64,000 nt of DNA. Origin: Utricularia gibba (Eukaryota > Streptophyta > Magnoliopsida > Lamiales > Lentibulariaceae). The position numbers and the translations under genes are program-made. Location of the stretch: assembly GCA_002189035.1 (NCBI GenBank), contig CM007989.1, positions 6,367,501 through 6,431,500 on the forward strand, written 5' to 3'. Of this stretch, positions 49,099 to 61,673 are shown in pieces; the first letter of the stretch is position 1; the number at the start of each line of letters is the position of its first letter. Under the pieces are notes generated by a model, which was not told the origin of the DNA, did no database searches, and saw nothing but the letters and a program-made list of their open reading frames with translations.

Positions 49099-49388
49099 AC
49101 GAAGCATCTCAGTGAACCCATACCCGTAATATGCTGCCGAGCAAGTGTAGACAGCTCGAAGTTCAAAGCAGAAGCCTAGTCACCGGAAAGCCACCACAAT
49201 CTATTCTGGGGCACGAAAGATCATGTGAAATGAACCAAATTCCTGAGAGTGCATCATCTGATGGCGCAACGCAGCTAAAAATAACATTCTTCAAATGCTT
49301 ATTCAAGATCTTGTCTCTCTATCCCGATTATGTTTACCCAGTAAATTTTGAAATATGAGCATTTGTCTCCATCCAAATTTGAGAGATG
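49099..49388 (+). repeat. Left direct repeat flanking the minisatellite (290 bp)
   Basis: Begins ACGAAGCATCTCAGTGAACC and ends CAAATTTGAGAGATG. It aligns end to end with 52709-52992 in direct orientation. The only length differences I find are two 3-bp gaps. Confidence 0.9.
49131..49358 (+). CDS. Hypothetical 75-codon open frame in the left repeat
   Basis: Starts MLPSKCRQLEVQ and ends YVYPVNFEI. I recognise no family. The matching frame in the right repeat (52741-52962) is also open, and both length differences between the copies are multiples of three. A stop lies a few codons upstream of the ATG in both copies. It may be a real short gene, a former exon, or chance. Confidence 0.25.
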   Translation: MLPSKCRQLEVQSRSLVTGKPPQSILGHERSCEMNQIPESASSDGATQLKITFFKCLFKILSLYPDYVYPVNFEI

Positions 49389-49611
49389 ACTAATTTGAGG
49401 ATATTCCTATATTTATTCTCGCAATTGATTTAAAAATAAAGATTCAATTTTCAAATCACCCCACCAAACCCATTTCAGAATGGAGTAGATGTTGATTCAG
49501 ATGCTCATCAAAACTCGATTACCTGAACTACTTCTCCCTCATACTAACCAATAGGATTCGATAGTGGCCTTTAAAAGGGTATCTAGACCACAAGATACCA
49601 ATGGGGTTGGT

Positions 49612-52600
49612 GGCTACCCCGCCCAAACCACACCTTCCAACATGGCCAGCCCGCAACATCTAATCGGATCCAGCCCACACCTACAACCGGCCCAAATCAC
49701 ATCTTCTAACCGGCTCAACACACACCTTCAAATCGGCCCCGCCCACACCCTCTAATCAACCCAGCCCAAACCATTTACCGGATCCAATCAACACCTTCTA
49801 CCCAGCCCAACCCATACCTTCTGACAGGCTTAAGCCACACCATCTACCAGGATCCAGCTCACACATACAATCGGCCCAACCCAAACCTACAATCGGCCCA
49901 ACCCACACCTACAACCCGGCCCAACCCACACGTTCTAACCGGCACAACACACACCTTTTATCTGGGCCAGCCCACACATTCTAACCGGACCAAGCCCACA
50001 CCAACAACCGACCCAACCCAAACCTTATAACCGGCCCATTCCACAACATCTAACCAAATCCAGCCCACACCTACAACCGGCCCAACCCACACCTTCTAAC
50101 CGGTTGAGTTCATACGACCAGCCCAACCCATACCTTCTACAACCAGCCCAATCCAGACCTACAATCGACCCAACCCATACCTTATAACCGGCCCAAACCA
50201 CACCATTTAACCGATCCAGCCACACCCACAACCAGCCCAACCCACACCTACAACCAGCCCAGCTCACACCTTCAAAAAGGCCCACTCCACACCATCAAAA
50301 AAGATCCAGCCCACACCTACAACCGGCCCAATCCATGCCTACAACCGGCTCAACCCACATCTTCTAACAAGCTCGACCCACACCTAAAACCGGATCCAGC
50401 CCAACCCACCTACAAACCGGCCCAAAAAAACAGCTTCTGACCGGCCCACTCTACACCATCTAACCGGATCCAGCCCACACCTACAACCGGCACAACCCAC
50501 ACCTTCTAACCGACCCAACCCACACCTTCTAACCGGCTGAGCTCACACGACCAGCCCAACCCACACCTACAACCAGCTCAACCCAAAACTTCTACAACCG
50601 GCCCAATCCACACTAAAACCAGACCAACCCACAACTACAACCAGCCCAGCCCACACCTACTACTAGGGCCACTTCACACCATCCAACCAGATTCAGACAC
50701 ACCTAAAACCGGCCCAAACCACACATTCTATACGACACAACCCACACCTTTCAACCGACCAACCAACATCTTCTAATCGGCCCAACCCACACATACTACC
50801 GGCCCAACCCACACCTTCTACAACCGACCCAATACACACCAACAACCGACTCAACCCACACCTTATAACCAGCCCAGCCCACACCATTTACCAGATCCAG
50901 CCACACATAACACCAGCCCAACCCACACCTACAACCAGCTCAGCCCACACCTTCTAATAGGCCCACTCCATACCATCTAACAAGATCCAGCCCACACCTA
51001 CAACCGGCTCAACCCACACCTTCTAACCGACTCAACCGATACCTTCTAACCGACCCAGCCCACACCATCTAACCAGATCCAGCTCGCACCTACGACCGGC
51101 CCAACCCACACCTTTTAACCGACCCAACACACACCTTCTAACCGGCCCAACTCACACTTACACTTACAACCGGCCCAACCCACACCTTCTACCCGACCCA
51201 GCCCACATCTTCCAACTGATCCAACCCACACCTTCCAACCAACCCAGCACACTCCTTCTAACAGGCCAAGCCCACACCTTCTAACCGAATCAAGCCCAAA
51301 TCATCTAACCGGATCCAGCACACACCTACAATCGGCCCAATAAAAGCCTACAACCGGCCCAACCCAACACGAAAATCTTTGAAATATTCTGAATCATTCA
51401 TGAACATCACCAATAAAAAAAAGAAAAACATGTTGATTCGGCATTTTCTCGTGGGGTCAAATAAAGAAGAATGTCGGCCCAACCGACACCTTCTAACCGA
51501 CCAAGCCCACACCATCTCCGAATCCAGCCCAAACCTACAACCGGCCCAGCCCACCCCTACAACCGGCCCAACCGATATCTTCTAACCGGCCAAGCCCACA
51601 CCATCTCCGGATCCAGCCCACACGTACAACTGGATCCAACCCACACCTACAAACCAGCCTAACCCACACAAACTAACAGGCTCAGTCCACACCTACAACC
51701 GGCCAACCCACCTTCTAACTGGCCCACGCCCAAACCTTCTAACCGGCCAAGCCCACACCATCTACCGGATCCAGCCCAAGTATACACCCGGATCCAGCCC
51801 ACACCTACAAACAGCCCAACCCACACCTACAACTCGGCCCAACGCACACATTCTAACCGGCCCATTCCACACCTTCTAACCGGATCCAGACCACACCTAC
51901 AACCAGCTCAACCCACACCTTCTATAACCGGCCCAGTCCACACCTACAACCGACCCAGCCCACACCTTCTAACCGGATCAGCCCACACCATTTACCAGAT
52001 CCAGACCACACATACAACCAGCCCAACCCACACCTACGACCAGCCCAACCCACACCTTCTAAGAGGCCCAGTCCACACCATCTAACCGGATCCAGCTCAC
52101 ACCTACAACCGGCCCTACCCATACTTTCTAACCGACCCAGCCCACATCTTCTAACTGACCCAACCGACACCTTCTAACCGGTCAAGCCCACACCAGCTAC
52201 CGGATCCCGCCCACACCTACAACCAGCCCAACTCACACCTACAACCGGCCCAACCCACACTTTGTAACCGGCCAAGCCCACACCATCTACCGGATCCAGC
52301 TCACACTTACAATCAGCCCAACCTACAGCTACAACCCGGCTCAACTCACACCTTCTAACAGGCTCAGTCCACACCATTTAACAGGATGCAACCCACACCT
52401 ACAACCAGCCCATCCCACACCTATAACCCCGGCCCAACCCAAACCTACACTACGGACCAGCCCACACCTCCAATCCGGCCCATTCCACACCATCTAATCG
52501 TCCCCGCCCACACCATGTACCGGATCCAGCCCACACCTACAACCGGCACAACCCACACCTCCAATCCGGCCCATTCTACACCTTTTTTCCGGCTGAGCCC

Positions 52601-52708
52601 ACACCATGCACCGGATCCAGTCCACACCTTCAACCAGCCCAGCTCACACCTTCTACCCGACCCAACCCACCCCTACAGCCGACCCAGCCTACACCTTTTA
52701 ACCGGCCC
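49612..52708. repeat. C-rich minisatellite array, 22-24 bp units, about 3.1 kb
   Basis: Well over one hundred head-to-tail variants of a unit such as CCCAACCCACACCTTCTAACCGG, alternating with CCCACACCTACAACCGG- and CCGGATCCAG-containing versions. The plus strand is rich in C and A and poor in G, giving strong strand asymmetry. Units differ by substitutions and small length changes, so the array is old or exchanging unequally. It is broken once by unique DNA at about 51371-51475. It generates many open frames on both strands with no biological look. Confidence 0.95.
51371..51475. other. Unique AT-rich insert inside the minisatellite
   Basis: About 105 bp unrelated to the repeat unit, from CACGAAAATC to GAATGTCGG. 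No target duplication that I can define. Possibly an insertion or a remnant of the pre-array sequence. Confidence 0.6.
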
Positions 52709-52992
52709 ACGAAGCATCTCAGTGAACCCATACCCGTAATATGCTGCCGAGCAAGTGTAAGCTGGAAGTTCAAAGCAGAAGCCCAGTCACTGGAAAGCCA
52801 CAATTTATTCTGGGGCATGAAAGACCATGTGAAATGAACCAAATTCCACATAGTGCTTCATCTGGTGGCGCAAGGCAGCTTAAAAGAACATTCTTCAAAT
52901 GCTTGTTCAAGATGTTGTCTCTCTTTCCGGATTTTGTTTACCCGGTAAATTTTGAAATATGACCATCTGTCTCCATCCAAATTTGAGAGATG
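52709..52992 (+). repeat. Right direct repeat flanking the minisatellite (284 bp)
   Basis: Direct copy of 49099-49388. It follows the last repeat unit without a gap (…CCGGCCC then ACGAAGCATC). Confidence 0.9.
52741..52962 (+). CDS. Hypothetical 73-codon open frame in the right repeat
   Basis: Counterpart of the frame at 49131-49358: MLPSKCKLEVQ ... FVYPVNFEI, one residue shorter at each of two places. No family recognised. Confidence 0.25.
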   Translation: MLPSKCKLEVQSRSPVTGKPQFILGHERPCEMNQIPHSASSGGARQLKRTFFKCLFKMLSLFPDFVYPVNFEI

Positions 52993-54654
52993 CCTATATA
53001 TCGAATTGACCCTTGTTTAACGTCCCTCTGCTAATCATTCTTGGAATCTTAGTTTTAATCAATTAAATTCCTTAATATTTTAAGTATAATTTTTTTTATA
53101 TAAAAAACAGAAAAATACATATGATAATCTTGAGATATTTAACAAGATAACCAACTGTCAAAAAGGTAATTAGAAAATGCTTAACTTTACAAAGTTCATT
53201 TATAAACAGCTATCTTTTTCTTTATTAATTCATGAGAAATCATTTTTTCAAATATAACCTCAAATTTTTTATTTTCATAAAAAGATATATACTAATATCA
53301 TAAGAATCACTCTTGGCATCCAATATGTGTATATATTAAATGTTTCTCACATTTAGAAATCAATTGATATCTTTTTATTAAATAAATTATTTCGTATGTA
53401 CTTCAATTTCTTTCACATCTTGAAAAAGAAAAGACATGATAAAACAATTTTAATGATATTTCTTGAATTATTAGAATTTTTCTACCATAACTTATCCATA
53501 ATTAGATTGATGATAACTTTGATTTTGTTAAAATAGAATCTAATTTACCAAAATCTCCTAAAAATCTATAAATTTTACAAGCTCACCTTTTTCAAAAATT
53601 AAATAATCTATATTATTGAAAAAACATATGAAAAACACATCAACAAGTATATCAATATTTTCATAAACTTCTAGTGATATCAAGTGAGGATGTTCTTTTT
53701 TGTATTATGGTGATGCAATCCTACAAGAAATAAGTTGCAAGTTTATGACTAAACATCAAGTAAATAATAAAAATAATTTGCATATCTTGGGTTTAAAGTA
53801 TGGTCAACAATGTATGCTTTAGTCAAACTTTGTTTCTTTATACACAACAAAAAATTATGTATAGTGTTCTATAATATATTCTTATCATTACTAAAAGATA
53901 TAAATAGTTTTTCCAATATTATAAATCATCAACCCATATATAATAAATCAAATGAAGACATGATGCATTTGTATCAGAATCTTTATATCTTAGATGAATA
54001 CCATTGGTAATGAAGTTCATAAAAATAAAAAATAAACAAAAATAATGAAACAAACAAGGTAAAACTTTTATATTTTTATTTATATCACTTTTATGTTTAT
54101 TAGAGTTTATAAAAAAATTCCAATCAATTAATTAGAGTTTATATATTAAAAAATTATTAAAACTAAAAAACAGAGGATACTCATCCGATACTCTTAAAGT
54201 TAGGGTATTTTAACAAACTGTTTTGTTGTTTTGACTTAATAACATTAATAATGAAATTGACAAATATTAATAATTAAATAATTAAAATAAAAATGTTTAT
54301 ATCCTAAATGGATTTAATAATAATTAAAATAACGGATAAGAAAAATAATTAACAATAATAAAAATTAAAAGTTTTATATGTTGATTTTATACTATTTATA
54401 AATATTTAAATTCAAGTATTTTTAATTTCTAAATATGATTTATAATTCGAGCTTGAAATATCAATGTAAATATCTAATGTAAAAAATATATTATTTTATT
54501 GGATTTTTTTTAATGCTTCATATTAATCTAATATTTCAAAACGAAGGAAAAATAGGTATCTTATGGTCAAAATTGCATGCCGTCCGTACGGGTTTTGCTT
54601 ACAGCACTGGGCTATGTACGCGCCATTGACCACCAGTAACCTCAGCACTTGAAA
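52993..54654. other. Intergenic, AT-rich
   Basis: Strongly AT-rich. An open frame at 53810-54010 shows no domain. Possibly decayed transposon DNA, but nothing I can support. Confidence 0.45.
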
Positions 54655-57600
54655 TCAACTGATGAGATCGCCCGGCTGCCACCGTGACGGAGCGCTACAT
54701 CCAGTAGATTCAGACGCGTGTGTATCTGCATAGGGCTGTCGGAAACACTGCGCATCATCCATTCTCGCGACTGAGTTCGGAGGAACTGCCGCCTGCATAT
54801 CATCATCCATTATCGCGACCGAGTTTGGAGGAACTGCCGCCTGCATATCATCATCCACTTCTTCATATGGAGGAGCTGCAGTGGGGCTGCGAGCTTCGGC
54901 AGCGTCTTGCTTTTGGACATCGCAGTGAAAATTCGAATCAGATGCAGGCGTTCCTCGCATCGATTGTCCGGCCAGAATAGGCTTCTGCAACATGTCGACT
55001 CCTGGGAATGCAATGAGGCTCATATACTTCATTTCTAGCCTCTTGGATTCCTCAAGTGGGACGAATCCGAATACGTTGGTCCATGTATCATTGAGCTCGG
55101 ATATTGCTGGGATAACAAGTTTCTCTACGCCAAGTGAGCTGAGAACCTGATGACAATTTGAGCAGATGTTGCAGTTGCTGAGATGAAGCGAGAAATCATG
55201 AAGACCTTGGAAACATAATGAGAAGGCGTACCTTTTCAATGGCACCTAGAAGCCGACTGCACATCCCTTGACGGCGGTAGATATGCCGAGTTCCTATGAA
55301 CGGCATCTCAGCCAGTGGACTCCCGTGAATTCTGTTTCCAGTATCATGGAACAGGGTCAGTGATTACGGCCCTCAGAATGCAGGAATTTGCAGCACAAAA
55401 CCCAGGAGTTTCTTTTGATTTTTCGAATGGAAGCACAAAGAACTCAAACTAGAGAGCCTTTGAACTGGAAAAGCAGCAGTGTCAAAGAATGGAAGTGGTA
55501 ATAAGAAGGATCCTGAGAGTAAGTTGACCTGATAGATGCAGCAGACACAAATTCATCGCCCTTCTCTAGGATAACAGTAAGAAATCTCTCAAAGTTTAGC
55601 CTTCTAATGTTTGACCTGAGAGCAAAAATGAAGAGATATCACTGCAATTTAAGCTCCCACAAAAACAGAGGAGATACGGCAGATTTTCGACGGTGAACTA
55701 CTCACCCACAGCTGTACACTACGTTGTGAATTACGCTAGAACCACTCCGCTCATCTGTTATGGGTTGAAAGCATTCATCCATGATATTGAAAGCAACAGC
55801 TAACTTTGAATTATTCTCTAAGGATGAGATGTCACCATCCAGGGACACCTTGGGAGTGAAATTGCGAAACTGAAGGACTGTGTAGGAAAAACCTTCCTCG
55901 AGTTCAGTTCTGAAGCCAACAAGATCCTTCAACTTCTGGGAAATCTGTATGCAAAAGATAAATATCGGTAACAGGAGAAACTATAGGAAAATTGTACGAG
56001 GCAAACATGCCCTTATGAGAACTGCTAGATCATACCTGAGCAGCATCTAAAACAGATCAAAGTAACAATACTAAAAAACTCGAAAGATAAGTTTTTTAGA
56101 ATTCGGGGCAAGAAGAATACTCCCTTTCCATGCGTAAGATCACACAAAACTCATACCTTATAGCATGCCTCTCCACAAAAGGACAGGCTTCCTTCCTCAG
56201 CAGTCATCTCGATGGTGCAATCCACATGAACTAGAGAAGTAGACAGTTCAATATATTTATTGTTGGAATCTTAAGAAGGGTGCAAAAACTATAGACCCTT
56301 GATGACCAAGGGAATAAAGCACAGGCTCACATTTCTCATCACACATATGGCACCCAATTAACTTATTCCTATCTGAGGGTTCTTCTGCAGTCCCGCAGAA
56401 CTTGCAGGAACAGTAAACGCAGTGCCAATCTCCAGATGGAACCTGCAGCCAACAATATAGAATTCTAAGTTAAGGGTGTATTTCCATAGTTGCTTAGCAC
56501 CACGAATGCATACGTTATCACATTCAAAGAATTAAATAAATCTAAAAAAATAATCTTTAACAACAACGGCCAAAGCAACAAAAAGGCAATTCGGTGCGCA
56601 ATGCATACATCAATGTGTAAACAGCCATGATGGAAGGTTGATGGACAACTATCGCAACAGATAAGGTTGCCACCATCGCCACAGACATTACATGTGTCAT
56701 CGTTGGGATCATCACCATCCACATCAACATATGCAAACCCAATGTCATCAGCTTCCACGTGTTTCTTCCAGGAATCAACAAGGCATTGGTACAGAGAGTT
56801 ACCAGAATCCAGATAAATGTTCTCATACGGTTTTCCATGCATGCTTCCGGCATGAGACTCAAAACCCTTGATCGTATGCAATATATTACAACAATTACAA
56901 CGGATTCCATCTTGTTCAATTGTCCCTTCACGCAGCATCTTTTTACACCTTCCTCTCATATATTTCACTTTTCCACTAACAGGAACAGTTCCATGATCAA
57001 TCATCCAAGATAGCAATGAGCGCTTTCCATGATATACCCCAAAACCATCGTTGTCAGATACATCTTTGGGTCTACGGGCCAACAAAGTTCGTTGTTTGCC
57101 TATGGTACATCCTGATGTGGTCTTGATACTTTTTTTGTTAGCTTTCTTGCCTCTCCCATCGGCTCTAAACAGCAAGCTAAGCGTCTCCTCTGGTATTGGG
57201 ACAAATGCCAAAATATCTTCCTCATTTGCATTTCCATGATCAATCTTCTCTTTGAATTTTTTGTAGGCCAATGTAATTGACCAGTAGCATTTTCCCTCGC
57301 GATCAACATAAACAGCATCATGGTAATCTTTGGATTGCCTTCGCCTGTATTCCACAGACCACCCAGCACTTTTGAGCATAGCAAGTATACTGTCCCTCAA
57401 AAGTTGTTTCTCTTCATTACGCCTCAAATTCGTTTGTTTAGCAAATTTAGCTCTTCCCGGTTCCCCTGTCATGGTGCCATGCTGTGAAGCGTCTGAACTG
57501 CGCGTGAACATCTTCTTTGGTCCAGTTTTTGCAGATTCTCGATTATCACAATATTTCTCATCATCATCATCCTCAGTCATCGACCTCACATTTTCTTTCA

Positions 57601-58315
57601 AAGCCTTGGGAGGCCTTCCTAGCTGTCGCTCCCACTTAAGCTTTCCTGGATCTCTGCAGATGCGGTTACTCTTCCGATAGGCCTCCAGCTGCCCCACTTC
57701 AATATCCTCACAAATTAAAACGGAATCCACAAGTTTATCTTGCTTTTTGGGAGGTCTCCCCCGCTTATGATTAACTGGTGCATTTATATTAGAAACATCC
57801 TTTCTGGAATCCAATTTTGGAGGCTTTCCCCTCTTATTCTTTTTCATCTTCCTGCGAGGTAGTATGGGAGCCACCTCAGTATCAGACATGACTTTTCGTG
57901 GTCTCCCCCTTTTTCTCTTCTCTCTATGAACTAGTGGTGAAGCCTCAGCCTCAGGCCCAGGGTCAGGCTCCAGTTTAGAATCTTCTTTTTGAGGCCTCCC
58001 CCTCTTACCCAATATCTTTATCTCACTCAGTGGATCAATTATCACTCTTTCATCCCTATCCTCTAATCCAGAAGCCTCATTTGCAGGCTTATCCTCCATA
58101 CTAACTATCTCCATCTTAATCACTTGCTTTTCCCCGTCACTCATAGCCACCGTCCTCGATCTCAAAACCCTGCCTTGCTTAACTACACCGTCCGGCCGAT
58201 CCCACCCACCATCACCCACAACGTTTCTCTCCATCTTCTTACGTTTTCTCTCCACCGGCAGTTTGTTCAAGTCGATCGACTCATCTTCACCTTCAGGGCT
58301 ACTATCCGCACTCAT
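54655..58315 (-). CDS. IDM1-like chromatin protein: AT-hooks, PHD finger(s), GNAT acetyltransferase fold
   Basis: Seven exons (minus order): 58315-56609, 56442-56331, 56230-56157, 55944-55706, 55615-55529, 55331-55232, 55146-54655; 2811 nt, 936 residues. The start [12 protein letters not shown] is chosen over an in-frame ATG 51 nt upstream. The N-terminal third has five AT-hook-like cores (KRGRPQK, KRGRPRK, KRGKPPK, KRGRPPK, LGRPPK). A conserved block follows ([31 protein letters not shown]) and the segment [23 protein letters not shown]1 starts near residue 543 ([16 protein letters not shown]). A second Cys/His unit (CKFCGT ... CHMCDEKFH) follows, then a GNAT region with [23 protein letters not shown]1 in Arabidopsis acetylates histone H3 to guide active DNA demethylation. 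By homology this protein would read and acetylate chromatin. The C-terminus holds a 16-residue tandem repeat. Confidence 0.88.
54753..54856 (-). repeat. 48-bp in-frame tandem repeat in the IDM1-like C-terminus
   Basis: Two full copies plus the start of a third (offsets 54753, 54801, 54849), encoding [13 protein letters not shown]-type units of 16 residues in the coding strand. Confidence 0.9.
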
Positions 58316-61300
58316 TCTCCCCGATCGACACATAAAACACCCACCCCAAATCGTGATTCCTACCAAATAAACCCCAAAGTAAGTTATCCAGAAGCGAAAA
58401 CCTAAAACAATAAAGGGATGCTTGATCTGGAGAGAAAAAGAAAATATATATGATGTATCACCTACGCCTCAAGCAAGAGCAACCGTCACCAACATTGCGG
58501 CCTCTGCCGTCCTACACCCTGAAGTAGCCAGAGTGTGTATCCACTTCATCGTACAGCCTCGCACAATACCAAAATCCGAAGCGCATTGAGCGAGAATCCG
58601 ATCAGGAAACAGGGTTTTATGGCGGCTTTTTGGGGAAGAAAATCATTCTCATAGACACGGTTTCAATTTTGCCTTCCCTTTTATTTGCTTTCTTTTATCC
58701 TCCAAGGACAACGGGGGGAGTCCCTCGCAGGAACGCTTTTATCGTCGAAATTTCCCTCCAATTTATTCTTTTTCTCTAAAGAAAAGAAAACTTTTGAATT
58801 ACGGTACCAGTTTTTTAAATATTATTTATTTGACATGGAATTACAATTCGTTATATTATTTTATTCCAGAAATAAAATAAAGGAAAAACTTCAACTGTTA
58901 TTCATTAAATTACAAAGTATTTATGTAATAAAATTTAATAAATTTAAAAATAATATACACAATTTCATATCGTTCTGAAAAATCAAACAGAATCTTCACT
59001 AGACAAATCAGCAATATAATAAAGTCATATACTAAATATCTCGTAGTCGACATCTTTGCAAGAAAATGATAAAATTGGAAGATTATTACATGAGTAAACC
59101 AAATCCAATTTATTTGTTGTTGTGAACTATGAATCAATTAGCGGTAATCTTTGTCGATTAGTGAAATATTCTCATTGCTTTGAAAATATGGTGACATTCA
59201 ATATAATTCATTGGTTCTTCTTTCATCAATATTTTTCTTTAATGATCAGGATAATACTCTTTTCAAAAGGTTGATTTCAAATTTGAAAAATGTCAAGCTG
59301 TAAATGAACAATTGTGAGAAGATGATTAACACAAAAATATAGTAGTATTGCATTATATTAGAAAATTTTCATTGAAGGATGAAACAACAATATACATTAG
59401 ATTCAACAAATGCATAATAGCATGTAGAAGATGATTAACACTTTATAGTCCCAACAACATCTCAAAAAACTATACTACCTTGTGTTGTTTGATAAGGATT
59501 TATTGAAAATCTAATATACTGTGCTATCAAGGTATCTCATATTTCATAAATTAAACTAAAATATGTTAATTTATGGGTATGGATTCGACTCCTCAACTTA
59601 TGGGGTGAATCAGATGAGTCAATTTTTAAACATATATGGCTTGTTATGTAAACATAATTTCTTGACATGATTCCGTTTAATTTTTTAAGATTCTAATCTT
59701 TGACTCTTTTATAGTAAAATCAGAAATTCAAATTCTGTGATTAACTTCAAAAATTGTTGAATATATGTTTCAGAGATTAAATAAGAAATTAATTATAAAA
59801 ATTATATTGTTCACTTTTTATTTATTCTAAAAATACATTTATATCATAATATTAAATTATATAATAATATAATATATTAAACTTTATAATATATTTTATT
59901 TTATTAATACTTATAATATAATTTTATTTTATCCTACAAAAAAATTTACAATCTAAAACTGATTCTATTCAAACAATCTCAAAACTTAGTCTATTCTACA
60001 TCATCTGAATCAAAAATTTAAAACACAGAACATGCGCATAACTCAATTGGGAATTCATTCCCTTACAATTGATCTTGGGCTAATTGATATGGGCCAGGAA
60101 GGTCTGCGCCAGGCTCATGCTCCATTAGCGCTCATGTGGTCATTCTCTTCAATTCCCCACATCATTTCACTCCTACTCCCATCCATAAAGCGTCGACCCA
60201 TTACTTCTAGACGGGGGCCCCGATCCTTATTAAGTATTCACCTTTTTGTCTCCAAATTCAATCACTCATTCATATTTAAAAAACTACTGTAATTAAGAAG
60301 CACATGTCACATAATTAAAATCATATCATATTTAATAAATGTATTTAGAATAAATACAAAAACAATCAAACTCATAATTGAAAAAAAATCATGTGAAAAA
60401 TGAACATTAAAAAACATCATTAAATAAATTATATCTTTAACAGATACTTATGGATAGGCATAGACAAATTCACCAACACACACGAACTTATACTACAGAT
60501 TAATCATGTTCAGTACAAATCCTAAAATATTTTAAGCTATTATTAGAATACGTCGATTAATCAGAAAAAATTAAAAACAATTGGCACCACACCGATCAAT
60601 GTGCCGGTCTTCACTTCCACCCTAGGGATCAATTTGCCCAACATTCCAATAACAACGACATGTTTGAATTTTCAAGTGTGAAACCTCAGGCAGCTGAGCA
60701 ACCAACCACTCCCTATGGGACAAAATAATGCAGCCCAATGAGACCGATGCTTGTCGACCCTGATTTTTTATTGCTACTTCAATTTGGGTTGGTGACCCAA
60801 CGGCTGCATAACGACAATCAGGCATCACTGGCCTCACACAATCAATAGGCCGTTCGCAACTCCCCGGTTTAAAAGTTCAGTTATTATGAACTGCCCTTGC
60901 ATCTTCACTATTAATATGAGGATTAAATAACAAACGAATTATTTACCTCATCAGGCCTCCATGCCACTAACAGAAGCAATGTCTTGACAAGATGAAGAAG
61001 AAGATTCAGAATGGACATAAGCAAATGCATACGAGCAGTTTGCAGGGTATTCAATCAAAAGGCGTGAAACATGCTGCACATATTAGCTTTACGTGTAAAG
61101 ATAAGTATGGAGGCATGGTGGGGTTGGGTTGGAGCATGATTAGAGTCCTAGAAGGAGGATAATGCGCAACCCCACCACAGCCAGGCATCGGACGGAAAGC
61201 GGCAAGCTTGCATCACATATCTATTCGTGTTCAGATAGGTGATGGCATTGTGTGGCAACATTGGTGTGTTAATGGGTGCAAGTGAAAAGAAGTTGCAAGC

Positions 61301-61673
61301 AATGGGAAAAGGAAAACAGGAGGAGTATAAGGCGTACATTGAATGTGGGTTCCTCTTCAAGCACAAGGTTTGGAGAATCTGCTCCTTTTCCAATGCTTTT
61401 TCTTGTCAAAAAAAGCGAGCGAGCGACTCAGGCCCTACACATGATTGCTGTTCTCTGACGTTACATTCAAGCCAAAATTTGGTGAACTGAAATGAAAAAG
61501 AGTAAGGAAAAAACTCACTGTTACCATTTCTTCAGTGGCAGAAAAGTGTCAACTTGTACACAGAACTGATTCCACTACCACCACTCGGCTCAACTATTAG
61601 CTTCCCCGGGGAGGAGTGGAGGTGAAACTTTTTATAGATTGCCAGTCGGCAAAATATGGCTGACGAGCAATCT
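58316..61673. other. Intergenic region between the IDM1-like and MORN genes
   Basis: 58.3-58.65 kb: leader/promoter of the IDM1-like gene. 58.75-60.0 kb: AT-rich, no gene. 60.0-61.67 kb: balanced stretches with open frames (60622-60837 minus, 61239-61490 plus) that show no domain. The end next to 61673 is probably the MORN 3' UTR. Confidence 0.4.

Noticed and set aside
49612-52708. CRISPR-like regular repeats, or long Trp/Gly-rich ORFs on both strands of the array
   Set aside because: Units abut without spacers and vary continuously. The open frames follow from the repeat composition, and the genome is a plant nucleus. It is a minisatellite.
58316-58366. Upstream in-frame ATG for the IDM1-like gene
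   Set aside because: It adds 17 residues of hydrophobic/Cys sequence (MVGITIWGGCFMC...) before an acidic start typical of the family. I preferred 58315, but 58366 is not excluded.
60622-60837. 71-codon minus-strand ORF with ordinary codon use
   Set aside because: Looks protein-like but I could not tie it to any family, and no splice-linked neighbour exon was visible.
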